Shown one piece after another: positions 1 to 8,116 of a DNA stretch of 16,808 nt. The position numbers and the translations under genes were made by a program. The DNA lies in NCBI GenBank assembly GCA_019637645.1, contig JAHBVH010000116.1, positions 1-16,808 of the forward strand, in the 5' to 3' direction. This stretch comes from Caldilineaceae bacterium (GTDB lineage: Bacteria; Chloroflexota; Anaerolineae; Caldilineales; Caldilineaceae). The notes beneath the pieces were generated by a model. The model was given only the letters and a program-made list of their open reading frames with translations, made no database searches and was not told where the DNA came from. Position 1 is the stretch's first letter; each line of letters begins with the position of its first letter.

Positions 1-726
1 GATAGCAAACAGTTACTTGTAACTGCTCATACTAAAGATACAAGTCAAATGAACCTTGGTCGGGACTTTGGAGCCTTTCTCGTAGATGCCAGTGGGAAAC
101 AGCCGCCGAAATTGCTTGGAGAGCTATACGCTGACGCATTGAATAATTATGGTCATTGTCCAATCTTGTCACCAGACGGCACACAAGCGATTATGACTGA
201 ACCGCAAGGGTATTCAGCTAAACTCATTGACATTGCTGATGAAATAGCAATAAGTCGCGCCCTTCCAGGACGTTGCCACAGCTTTGCACCAGATGGCAAG
301 CGACTTGCTGCAATTAATATATCTCGTAGTCTCATACTCATCGACCGTACGACACTTGAGGTGAGCGAATTGCTCAACTGGCAAGGCACATCTGCACTAG
401 CAGATAACACTTCGCCATGTCCTGCTTGGTCGCCAGACGGAAAGCAAATTGCATTCATTCGTTCACCTGACTCTACACAATATAATGATGAACTTTATAT
501 CGTAAATGTTGCCGATGGTGTGCAGCGCCAACTCTCTGACGCTGCAGGCGTAGTGTTTGATTTCGACTGGTCACCCGATGGCAAAACACTTAGCTATAAA
601 ATGGGTGGTAATGCTGAAACAAGTGGTTTTTTTGTCATACCAGTAAGTGGCGGCGATGCATTTAAGTTAACTGAAGGTTTGACTGGTCTTGGGATGATGG
701 TCTGGGCACCCATTAAGAAAAATTGA
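1..726 (+). CDS. PD40/TolB-like beta-propeller protein, 5' end cut by the window
   Basis: The reading frame is open from base 1, and the residues before the first ATG (base 49) already look like propeller sequence, so the real start lies outside the window; 241 residues are visible. Four SPDG-type motifs sit at about residues 57 (SPDGTQ), 96 (APDGKR), 144 (SPDGKQ) and 191 (SPDGKT). Their spacing of 39 to 48 residues is what WD40-like PD40 blades show, as in TolB. This fold binds proteins or ligands; I cannot assign a substrate. The last blade ends with VWAPIKKN at the C-terminus, so the 3' end seems intact. The stretch is visibly more AT-rich than the genes after it. A signal peptide or enzymatic domain could lie upstream. 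No terminator-like sequence separates it from the next gene, only 33 bases. Confidence 0.8.
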   Translation, partial: DSKQLLVTAHTKDTSQMNLGRDFGAFLVDASGKQPPKLLGELYADALNNYGHCPILSPDGTQAIMTEPQGYSAKLIDIADEIAISRALPGRCHSFAPDGKRLAAINISRSLILIDRTTLEVSELLNWQGTSALADNTSPCPAWSPDGKQIAFIRSPDSTQYNDELYIVNVADGVQRQLSDAAGVVFDFDWSPDGKTLSYKMGGNAETSGFFVIPVSGGDAFKLTEGLTGLGMMVWAPIKKN

Positions 727-759
727 AGGCTCTTAATTTCACGAAGAACAGGAGTACTC

Positions 760-3387
760 ATGTCTATCTTTGTCCGTCTGTACATCAGTCTATTCTGGGT
801 GATGGGTCTCGCTTGGCTCTTCACCCCCACACCAACCATGGCCGCGACGATTGCCGAAGTCGAACCGAACAATAATGCACAAGAGGCGCAACTCTTGAGT
901 ACGATTGGGCTGGATACCCCAGTGGCAGCGGCGATCAATACGCCGGGCGACCAGGATTGGTACAAGTTCGAGGCTGTAACGGGTCGCACGTATGTAGTTG
1001 AAGTTTACAATCTGGACGTTGGCTTGGGCCGGACTGGTGGCGGCAGCTGTGAGCCCTATACGAGCCGTACTGGGCTGGGCCTGATCGTGCGCGATCCAAG
1101 CGTCACTGAACTTACGCGTCGCTGTGCCCCTTTTGCGGGCGGCAATGTCCAGAACTCGTTGGTCTTTAAGGCGACAGCCACCGGCACCTTTTATCTAACC
1201 GTGCTCCCGCATAGTTCTGCAGCTAATGTTTTTGGAAATTACATGCTACGCGTCCTCCCTCGCCATGATGAGCCAGGGGCCCAGTGGGACCACACCACGG
1301 CTGAACCCAATAACCGCAATGAAATTGCCTATGAAATTTTACCGGGCTTAGCCAACGCCCAAACACGGACGATTGAAGAACGCAATGTCGCCTATACCAC
1401 CTCCTTTGTAGATATTGATGTCTTTCGGATCAATGCCGTGCAAGGACGAACCTACGTCGTAGAGTTATTTAATGTCGATGCCGCGCTGGCTAGCGATGGC
1501 GGGGCAAATTGTGAAAGTTACGCTAATCATCGCGGCTTGGCCATGGTCCTCTACCAGCCGGACAATGTTGAAGTGAAACGGCAATGTTCGCTAGCAAGTG
1601 CTGGTAATGTACACAACAGCCTCCAATTTACAGCCCAATTTACGGGCCCCTATTATGTCAACATTTACCCCAATGCCAATACTACACGCGTTTTTGGTAC
1701 CTACCACATCCGCGTCTTGCCCAAGTATGATGAAGAAGGCGCGGCATGGGATAGCACCACCTTTGAACCAAACAACCAGCTCGTCAATGCCTACCCCATC
1801 AACATTGGACGCCTAAATGCGATTAGTAGCACCATCGAAGCGCGCGCCGTTGGCTATAGCACCCACTTTACCGACATTGATTACTACCGTTTTCAAGGAG
1901 AAGCCGACCAGCGTTATGTAGTCGAACTGTTTAACGTCGATAGCAATCTAGGGAAAGCAGGCGGCAGTAGTTGTGAAAGCTATTCCAATCATCGCGGCTT
2001 GGCACTCTTTATCTTTAGCCCGGTGCGCGATAAGGCAATCACCGGACGTTGCGCGCCTAGTGGTCATGGGAATGTTCACAGTCTAGCCGAATTTACCGCG
2101 GATAGCACAGGCCAGTTCTTCATCCAGATCTATGCGAACAGCAATGATGTCGCGGGTTCATACCAGCTGCGTGTACTGCCAGCCTACGATACGGCAGCCG
2201 CTAGTTGGGATATTGGCATGGAACCCAATAATCGGTTGACCAACGCCTATCCATTACCGATCAATCCTTGTAGTGTCCGCACAGCGGTCGATCCAAGACG
2301 CCCTTCCTATCTGACGAACCATGCCGATGTCGACTGGTTTGTCTTTACGGTGACCCAAAATGAGCAATATAAATTGGCCCTTAGTGCGATTGAGGCAACG
2401 CTTCAAGTGAAGGGCCTCTATCTGCAACTACACAACCGGGAAGGGACCCAATTGCAACGTAAGTTAGGCAAGACAGGCGTCGAAATCACCTTTACGGCTG
2501 GCTACACTGGCCCCTATTATGCGGCTGTCTACCCTGAAGATCAGTCCTATAATGTGCCGAGTAATTCAAGCGGCTCCTATCTTATCAGCGCCAGCGAAAC
2601 GCTACGCCCGGCCTGTGATGGCACGCCACCACCCCCAGCCGCGGTGGAAGGCGCCATCAGTACCGCCCCCAATGCGGATGGCCGGATGACGATTGTCGTA
2701 CCGCGAGGGGGCAACCAACCACTGACCATTACGATTCGTACCCAATGTACCGTTGCCCAAAATGTTCAGCTCTTCGTCGGACCAAGCGTCTTTACGATGA
2801 TCAGCGTCAGCGATTCGCTCTACCAAGCGACCATCAACATCCCCCAAGATCTACCGGCGGCTGGCTCACGGGAGCTCAATGCCCACTACTACTGTAGCGG
2901 TCAACTTTATATTGTTGCGATTGCACCAACCTTGGAGTTTCATGATCCGAGTGGTCAGATCACGGATGCCAATACTGGCCAGCCCATTAAGAACGCAACG
3001 GTTACCCTCTATCGCGTTCCCAATGCACTACCCGATCTACCCGGACAAACCCGGGATTGCCGGACAGTCGATACGCGTGGTGGTAGCAGTTGGAACCATT
3101 TGCCATCCGCAGAAATCACCAGTGGCATCGCCATCGATCCACTCACCGACGCGCTCAATGGCATGCAGCAGATCAACCCACAAGCAAACCCACAATTAAC
3201 CGGCTCGGAAGGGCGTTATGCGTGGGATGTAGTCGAAGGGTGTTGGTTCATCATCGTCGAGGCGGCAGGGTATGCACGCAAAATCAGCCCATTGGTTGGC
3301 GTACCGCCCGCTGTCACCGATCTGCATCTAGCATTGGCTCCGGCTTCGCTTGCAAAGCAGATCTACTTACCGTTGATTAGACAATAA
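760..3387 (+). CDS. Secreted protein with four EPNN (PPC-like) repeats and a carboxypeptidase-regulatory-like domain
   Basis: 875 residues. AGGAG at 750-754 supports the ATG. A signal peptide is clear: a hydrophobic core up to about residue 22 and a likely cut after MAA near residue 29. Four repeats start with EPNN at residues 35, 182, 336 and 488, spaced 147 to 154. The first three share a D-x-D-x-Y/F-x-F strand, a Y-V-V-E-L/V-Y/F-N strand and a conserved CE-S/P-Y motif; the fourth is more diverged. EPNN plus DQDWY is typical of bacterial pre-peptidase C-terminal domains, beta-sandwiches on secreted proteins. From residue 728 (HDPSGQITD, then GQPIKNATVTLYR) follows a carboxypeptidase-regulatory/Cna-B-like domain with an insertion. 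No catalytic domain is seen, so an adhesive or binding role at the surface is an inference. The protein ends in QIYLPLIRQ, a tail type shared with the next gene. Confidence 0.85.
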   Translation: MSIFVRLYISLFWVMGLAWLFTPTPTMAATIAEVEPNNNAQEAQLLSTIGLDTPVAAAINTPGDQDWYKFEAVTGRTYVVEVYNLDVGLGRTGGGSCEPYTSRTGLGLIVRDPSVTELTRRCAPFAGGNVQNSLVFKATATGTFYLTVLPHSSAANVFGNYMLRVLPRHDEPGAQWDHTTAEPNNRNEIAYEILPGLANAQTRTIEERNVAYTTSFVDIDVFRINAVQGRTYVVELFNVDAALASDGGANCESYANHRGLAMVLYQPDNVEVKRQCSLASAGNVHNSLQFTAQFTGPYYVNIYPNANTTRVFGTYHIRVLPKYDEEGAAWDSTTFEPNNQLVNAYPINIGRLNAISSTIEARAVGYSTHFTDIDYYRFQGEADQRYVVELFNVDSNLGKAGGSSCESYSNHRGLALFIFSPVRDKAITGRCAPSGHGNVHSLAEFTADSTGQFFIQIYANSNDVAGSYQLRVLPAYDTAAASWDIGMEPNNRLTNAYPLPINPCSVRTAVDPRRPSYLTNHADVDWFVFTVTQNEQYKLALSAIEATLQVKGLYLQLHNREGTQLQRKLGKTGVEITFTAGYTGPYYAAVYPEDQSYNVPSNSSGSYLISASETLRPACDGTPPPPAAVEGAISTAPNADGRMTIVVPRGGNQPLTITIRTQCTVAQNVQLFVGPSVFTMISVSDSLYQATINIPQDLPAAGSRELNAHYYCSGQLYIVAIAPTLEFHDPSGQITDANTGQPIKNATVTLYRVPNALPDLPGQTRDCRTVDTRGGSSWNHLPSAEITSGIAIDPLTDALNGMQQINPQANPQLTGSEGRYAWDVVEGCWFIIVEAAGYARKISPLVGVPPAVTDLHLALAPASLAKQIYLPLIRQ

Positions 3388-3389
3388 TT

Positions 3390-3422
3390 GCCTTCTCTCG
3401 TAAATTTAGCATACGAGAAGGC
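3390..3422 (+). other. Imperfect hairpin directly after the EPNN-repeat gene
   Basis: GCCTTCTCTCGT (3390-3401) pairs with ACGAGAAGGC (3413-3422) with a two-base bulge and an 11-base AT-rich loop. There is no T-run after it. It could protect the mRNA 3' end or form part of a composite terminator with the inverted repeat that begins one base later. Confidence 0.45.
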
Positions 3423-3487
3423 GATAGGGGCCAGACGCGCAGACGTGCAAAATACCGTAACAGCGCTGGCCCCTATCACCAGTTTTT
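3423..3487 (+). terminator. Possible terminator: perfect 12-bp inverted repeat followed by T5
   Basis: GATAGGGGCCAG (3423-3434) is matched exactly by CTGGCCCCTATC (3466-3477). After the second arm comes ACCAG and then five T (3483-3487). The 31-base loop and the 5-base gap before the T-run are poor for an intrinsic terminator, so this may instead be a processing or protein-binding site. Confidence 0.4.
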
Positions 3488-3542
3488 GTGCCCTTCCGTT
3501 ACCAAAGTGAAAGCAACTCTATCGATCCCCAAGGAGATGTTT

Positions 3543-5900
3543 ATGCGATTTATCCGATACGCTGTAATGCTATCGGGCCTTGCTGTATTGTCCATCACTT
3601 TCGTACCGAGCTATGCTCAATCACCCGATGCAGCAGCCCAGCCCATGACCCTCTTTTTGCCCTTCATCCAGAATGAACCAGGCCATTCTGCGCCTGTGAA
3701 TGACGAGTATGTGAATGACGAGTATATCAGCGATGAGCCCTCATTTGCCGACGCTACGATACCCCTAATGACAGAGCCTAGCACCCTAGACGAAACACTG
3801 GATGCCGCGGCGACAACTGCCCTCAGTAGCCCCCTGGCGACCAATGATGCGACCTCAGTCTATTATCAGTTTCGCTATAGCGGCTCCTACACTTTCTATC
3901 GTGCCTATATCGATACCGACCAGAGTGTCAGTACTGGCTTACGTACCAACGGCATCGGGGCCAATTTCTTGCTCGAGAACAACACCCTCTGGCAATACAC
4001 AGGGAATGGCACCAACTGGAAATGGAAGAAGGTCAAAACGATCACCTATGCCAATCGCAATCAGACAGTGACGTGGACAGTGGCTCGCGCTGATATTGGC
4101 GAAAGCGCTACCCCCAATCGCGCTGATCTGATCTTCCAGGTCGAAACAACGCCCACGATCATTTCCAGCAGCAAGCTTACCCATATCTATAGCAACACGA
4201 TACCGCCCACCCCCACGCCAACCCGCACGCCCACGCGGGCACCAACATCGACCCCAACGCGTACCGCGACCCCAACGCCAACACCTGCCGCCGTGTCCAC
4301 CAAAATCGTGACTTACAGTCCAACCACAGCGCTCTTTGCCAACCCAGAACGAGGTTTCTATCGTTACTATGAAAGCCGCAGCAGTGCGCCAACCGTTTGG
4401 AGTGTGGCGGCCATTCAAAATACCAACGCGGTGGCCTGGCTCACCGCCGAAGAAGAAGCGACAATTACCCAGGCTTACTGTCTCTTCTATCTTGATAGCT
4501 TCCTCAATGGCCCGATCAACACAACTTTTTTAAACCACATCCGCGCCAACTTGACCAATATCCGTAACGCGGGGCGTAAGTGCATTCTCCGCTTTGCCTA
4601 TACAGATAATTACACTGATAGTAACAACAATGGCATTCCCGATATTCTTCAGAACGCCGCCCTGAAGACCGAGCCCGATCTCCCTCAACTGCTCACACAC
4701 ATCGACCAACTCAAACCCATCTTGCAGGAATATGCCGACGTCATTACCTTGCTCCAGGCTGGATTCATCGGCCTCTGGGGCGAATGGTACTACACCGATC
4801 ACTTTGTAGATAACCCCGCCCAACCGGATATAATTTCTGCGACGCAGTACGAGCGGCGCAAGCAAGTTGTTCAGCGGTTGTTAACAGCCTTACCTGCCAC
4901 CCGTATGATAGCCGTACGCTATCCCCAACTTAAACAAAAGATGTTTGGCCGTACAACCCCCATCACCAGCAGCGAAGCCTTCCAAAATACGCCCATCGCG
5001 CGGATTGGCGTCCACAATGATGCATTCTTAAACAGCTACGGCGATAGTGGCACCTTCTCCTCAAGCGCTGATCGCACCTACCTCCAAGCGGAAAGTCTCT
5101 ATCTACCGGTCGGCGGCGAGGTCAACGAACCCGAAAGCGGTGCCCCTAGTCGCAGTTGCGCCAACGCGCTGAGTGAAATGGGCAAATACCACTGGTCCTA
5201 TCTGAATACCGACTACTACCTTCCCACCTTGCAAAGTTGGAAAAGCAGCAACTGCATTCATAACACAAATAACATCGCTGGCAGCATCCTTGATCGGCTA
5301 GGCTACCGCTTCGTCCTCAAGAAAGGAAGCTACTCGACCGCGGCGCGCCCCGGCGGCATGCTATCGCTTCGCCTCGAGTTGGTCAATGAAGGTTTTGCTG
5401 CTCTCTATAACCCGCGTGACCTCTACTTAGTACTCCAAAATACCAGCACTGGTGCCTTGCTCAAGGCCAAACTACCTGACGATCCACGCTACTGGCTGGC
5501 GAATGGACAAACCTATGTCGTAGCACGCACAGTGACCTTGCCCACCACCCTAGCCACTGGCAACTACGCCCTCTATCTTCACCTAGCCGACCCGGCAACC
5601 GGGTTAAACGATAAGCCCCAATATGCCATTCGCCTAGCCAATGCCAACCTCTGGAAGAGCACGTCGGGGTGGAACGATCTACAGCACACGATAAGTGTCA
5701 GCAGCAGTGCGCGAACCGAGACAGCATTGGCCGACGAGGGCCTTCTTCTTGTTGAAGCAGGTCTCCTCCTCCCCAGCGACGATCCAACGGTTATTGACTT
5801 GCCTGTAACCAGCGAGCTGTCCACCCTTACAGAAGCCACCACCAAGCCAGCCTTTAATACCAACCTCTTTCTCCCCTTAGTCGTCCAGACAACGCCCTAA
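3543..5900 (+). CDS. Secreted DUF4874/DUF4832 protein (glycosidase-like TIM barrel)
   Basis: 785 residues from the ATG at 3543. AAGGAG (3531-3536) abuts the ATG at 3537 but stands six bases from 3543, and the latter gives a clean signal peptide cut after SYA (residue 25). Next come an acidic segment with a duplicated VNDEY (52-61), a beta-sandwich of about 100 residues (roughly 105-215, carbohydrate-binding-like), a Pro-Thr linker (about 220-253), then DUF4874 with NPERGFYR at 267 and GFIGLWGEW at 407-415, and DUF4832 from about 490 to 720. The conserved Glu in GLWGEW (residue 414) is a candidate catalytic acid; that is inference. The domain pair is known mainly from predicted extracellular proteins and resembles glycoside hydrolase barrels. 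The tail NLFLPLVVQTTP resembles that of the upstream secreted protein, and a similar LFLPF lies just after the signal peptide. Confidence 0.85.
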   Translation: MRFIRYAVMLSGLAVLSITFVPSYAQSPDAAAQPMTLFLPFIQNEPGHSAPVNDEYVNDEYISDEPSFADATIPLMTEPSTLDETLDAAATTALSSPLATNDATSVYYQFRYSGSYTFYRAYIDTDQSVSTGLRTNGIGANFLLENNTLWQYTGNGTNWKWKKVKTITYANRNQTVTWTVARADIGESATPNRADLIFQVETTPTIISSSKLTHIYSNTIPPTPTPTRTPTRAPTSTPTRTATPTPTPAAVSTKIVTYSPTTALFANPERGFYRYYESRSSAPTVWSVAAIQNTNAVAWLTAEEEATITQAYCLFYLDSFLNGPINTTFLNHIRANLTNIRNAGRKCILRFAYTDNYTDSNNNGIPDILQNAALKTEPDLPQLLTHIDQLKPILQEYADVITLLQAGFIGLWGEWYYTDHFVDNPAQPDIISATQYERRKQVVQRLLTALPATRMIAVRYPQLKQKMFGRTTPITSSEAFQNTPIARIGVHNDAFLNSYGDSGTFSSSADRTYLQAESLYLPVGGEVNEPESGAPSRSCANALSEMGKYHWSYLNTDYYLPTLQSWKSSNCIHNTNNIAGSILDRLGYRFVLKKGSYSTAARPGGMLSLRLELVNEGFAALYNPRDLYLVLQNTSTGALLKAKLPDDPRYWLANGQTYVVARTVTLPTTLATGNYALYLHLADPATGLNDKPQYAIRLANANLWKSTSGWNDLQHTISVSSSARTETALADEGLLLVEAGLLLPSDDPTVIDLPVTSELSTLTEATTKPAFNTNLFLPLVVQTTP

Positions 5901-5949
5901 GCTGGCCTGGTATTTCAGGTTGACCCACCCTCAGTAAGATTTGAGACGG

Positions 5950-5985
5950 CTTGGGCGGAGTACTATGTATAGTACTCCACCCAAG
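5950..5985 (+). terminator. 16-bp hairpin after the DUF4832 gene, possible transcript end
   Basis: CTTGGGCGGAGTACTA (5950-5965), loop TGTA, TAGTACTCCACCCAAG (5970-5985): 15 of 16 positions pair, with one C-A mismatch. It lies 50 bases past the stop codon of the secreted protein gene. No T-run follows, so it may be a 3'-end stabilising or rho-dependent element rather than an intrinsic terminator. Confidence 0.45.
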
Positions 5986-6014
5986 CGCTCGATAGACATC
6001 TAGCATCAGACAAA

Positions 6015-6047
6015 GGCGGGACGCGGATTTTTTATCCGCGTCCCGCC
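6015..6047. repeat. REP-like palindrome, perfect 14-bp arms
   Basis: GGCGGGACGCGGAT (6015-6028) and ATCCGCGTCCCGCC (6034-6047) are exact reverse complements around a loop of five T. A partial second copy of the right arm, ATCTGCGTCCCGC, follows at 6054-6066. The GGAT-T-ATCC core resembles the small palindrome at 10194-10207. A dispersed REP-like element is the likeliest reading; copy number in the genome would decide. Confidence 0.6.
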
Positions 6048-6124
6048 GCGTGCATCTGCGTCCCGCTTTCCCAAGAACGCCCTTGCCCTTTTCTTGAAAT
6101 ATGCGCGTCATCAAGCGCGTTTCT

Positions 6125-6153
6125 TTGACACCCCTCCACGCCCATGCTAAACT
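6125..6153 (+). promoter_or_regulatory. Candidate sigma-70 promoter upstream of the sugar-importer operon
   Basis: TTGACA (6125-6130), a 17-base spacer, then TAAACT (6148-6153), four of six matches to TATAAT. It points towards the binding-protein gene but would give a leader of about 590 bases. I found no better promoter closer to 6752. Several other TTGACA words in this region have no -10 partner. Confidence 0.35.
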
Positions 6154-6478
6154 TGGCAAACAGTAACACCCCCACGCAATACCTATCGCCGCGAGGCACG
6201 GGAGTAACCTTTGGCAGGAATTTAGAAGCCGTTGACATTGCACAGGCCACGGCTGGTCGTGATCGCGATCAGACAAAAGCACGCTAGTGGCCGCATGCGA
6301 AATGTCAACAGGGCCGAGTTGACCCCATCAACATCCGTTACGTCTGTAGTAACCACAGCAAGTCCGGTTGACATAGCTCCAAACGTGGTTGCCTGGCCGA
6401 TCATGGCTCGGCTCAAAACAGCTAGGGTAGCCACTTTCCCAATCATAGGTGTGCAGTATCAATCCATCACGCCGAATG

Positions 6479-6568
6479 GCTTGATGGTGATTTCCAAACT
6501 AAGTGTATTTTTATACCCATCATCAAGCTGCACGTCCTCCTGTTGTGCAGGCCGGGGTTCACCCTGGC
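6479..6568 (+). other. Three consecutive potential RNA hairpins in the importer leader
   Basis: Hairpin 1 pairs GCTTGATGGTG (6479-6489) with CATCATCAAGC (6518-6528), using one G-U pair. Hairpin 2 pairs CTGCAC (6528-6533) with GTGCAG (6545-6550). Hairpin 3 pairs GCCGGGG (6551-6557) with CCCTGGC (6562-6568) around a TTCA tetraloop, again with one G-U pair. A further small CCCC-TTTT-GGGG hairpin lies at 6637-6648. Short stems arise by chance, so this is only a candidate structured leader. Confidence 0.3.
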
Positions 6569-6751
6569 AGGCGTTCAAGTTCTACGCTAGGTGTGTTCCC
6601 AATGAAGGTGACACGCGACTGTATATCAGGATTTCGCCCCTTTTGGGGTACGCATTCGCGATGTTTGATGAATTTTAATTTTGCCAAGTTCATGGATGGT
6701 CAGCCCCAAAGCTGTCAGACACGGACGCGGCCCACTCTGAAGGAGAGACAA

Positions 6752-8107
6752 ATGTTCAAGATGCAATTGCAACAGTCCAGCTTGAGCCGCCGCGCCTTTT
6801 TGCGTTGGTCGGCCATGGGGGTTGGTGCCGCGGCCATTGCGGCCTGCGCGCCGACCGTTAGCACACCGAGCGGAGAAAGCAGCGGGGAGACCGCTCCCGC
6901 CGCGGCCACCACAACGATTAGCTTCTTGACGCAGGGCGGTGCTGACTCCGAGAAGCGCTACATTCCCCTCCAAGAGATGTTTGGGGAGATAGATCCCAAC
7001 GTCACGGTCGAATTTATTTGGCATCCCGGTGGTGCCATCGAAATTCAGCAGAAATTGCTCACCATGATCGCGGGTGGCGAATCGCCTGATCTCTACTGGA
7101 CCCACACCTATATCAACCCTGGCCTAGCCAAGCGCGAAGTGCCCCTAGCCCTTGATGATCTCTTTGCCGGTGATTCCAGCTGGAGCCGCGATGCCTATTT
7201 CCCTGGCTCGGTGGCCGATTTCCAAGTCGCGGGCAAACAATATGCGATGCCGCGCGAAACCACCGCTTCCGTCATGATCTATAACAAGACCCTCATCGAA
7301 GAGAGTGGCGCCGCTTTGCCCACACCAGAGTGGACTTGGGACGACTTTGTTGAAATTGCCAAGGCAACCACCAAGGGCGAAGGCGCGGACAAGATCTATG
7401 GGGTGGCGAACTTTACAGCCAACGCCTACACTTTTGTGCGAGCTTGGCAAAAGGGCGGTGATATTCTCAACGAAGAGCGCACCGAATATACCTTCAATGA
7501 AGCGCCCTCGGTCGCAGGGGTGCAGTCCATTGCCGACCTCATCCACACCGACGGGGTCCATGTCTCGGGTGCCGAGTTGGCGGGCCGCCCCTATGCCGAA
7601 GTCTTCCTCACCGGCAAGATCGCCATGTTCCCCCAATTCTCCGTCTTTACGGCCATTCTGCCCGCCGAATTTGAATGGGATATTGCCCATATGCCGCATA
7701 ATGCCGACGAAGCCCGCACCACGCGTGTCGCTTCGGCAGGTCACAGCATCTATTCTGGCACGCAACAAGTGGATGCCGCTTGGTCTTGGCTGCGCTTTTT
7801 AGAAAGCAAAGAAGCCTTTGAACATCTGGCCGCAACCGGCCTCAGCGTCCCGGCCCACAAAGAAGTCGCGGAAAGCCCCCTCTATCTCAGCCCGGATCAA
7901 CCGCCCGCGAGCAAAGATATCTTCCTCGAGGCGCTCAACTACGGTCGCCCCGAACCCGTCGCCGGTGATTGGATTGGCGTCCACCGCGAGATCACCACAG
8001 CCCTCGAAGGTGTCTACGGCGTGAGCCAACGCCCCGTGCAAGAAGCGCTCGACAGCATTGCTGATCTCGTCAACGAGTTGATTGCAGCCGAACCCACCGC
8101 GGCCTAG
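6752..8107 (+). CDS. ABC sugar transporter, Tat-exported lipoprotein substrate-binding protein
   Basis: 451 residues from the ATG at 6752, preceded by AAGGAGAG ending seven bases upstream. The N-terminus has a twin-arginine motif S-R-R-A-F-L (R13, R14), a hydrophobic stretch, and a lipobox AIAAC with Cys32, so the protein is probably exported folded by Tat and lipid-anchored outside the membrane. A Ser/Ala/Thr-rich linker follows to about residue 52, then a family 1 extracellular solute-binding fold (FLTQGG..., MIAGGESPDLYW, IYGVANF). This family captures sugars, oligosaccharides or glycerol-3-phosphate for CUT1 importers; the exact ligand cannot be read from the sequence. Two permeases follow directly. 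The open frame continues upstream to a possible start at 6503, but that extension has no ribosome site and would bury the signal. Confidence 0.92.
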   Translation: MFKMQLQQSSLSRRAFLRWSAMGVGAAAIAACAPTVSTPSGESSGETAPAAATTTISFLTQGGADSEKRYIPLQEMFGEIDPNVTVEFIWHPGGAIEIQQKLLTMIAGGESPDLYWTHTYINPGLAKREVPLALDDLFAGDSSWSRDAYFPGSVADFQVAGKQYAMPRETTASVMIYNKTLIEESGAALPTPEWTWDDFVEIAKATTKGEGADKIYGVANFTANAYTFVRAWQKGGDILNEERTEYTFNEAPSVAGVQSIADLIHTDGVHVSGAELAGRPYAEVFLTGKIAMFPQFSVFTAILPAEFEWDIAHMPHNADEARTTRVASAGHSIYSGTQQVDAAWSWLRFLESKEAFEHLAATGLSVPAHKEVAESPLYLSPDQPPASKDIFLEALNYGRPEPVAGDWIGVHREITTALEGVYGVSQRPVQEALDSIADLVNELIAAEPTAA

Positions 8108-8116
8108 GGAGAAGAC

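Larger units (their letters stand above)
5901..6751. other. 850-base intergenic region without a convincing gene
   Basis: Short open frames exist on both strands (for example 6232-6678 + and 5854-6282 -). They overlap each other, lack ribosome sites and match no family I know. The first third holds two strong hairpins (5950-5985 and 6015-6047), then a promoter-like site (6125-6153), repeated GTTGACAT words (6231, 6301 inverted, 6367), and a run of small RNA-type hairpins (6479-6568). It probably contains the promoter and a long leader of the sugar-importer operon, perhaps with a degraded gene between. I see no tRNA or riboswitch signature. Confidence 0.5.

Noticed and set aside
5854..6678. 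Short open frames on both strands in the importer upstream region (5854-6282 -, 6032-6250 -, 6222-6446 -, 6232-6678 +)
   Set aside because: They overlap one another, lack ribosome sites, run through strong hairpins and show no recognisable motif. A decayed gene cannot be excluded, but nothing supports a working one.
6503..6751. Upstream extension of the sugar-binding protein
   Set aside because: It would put 83 residues before the Tat signal and has no ribosome site; the ATG at 6752 has a strong one.
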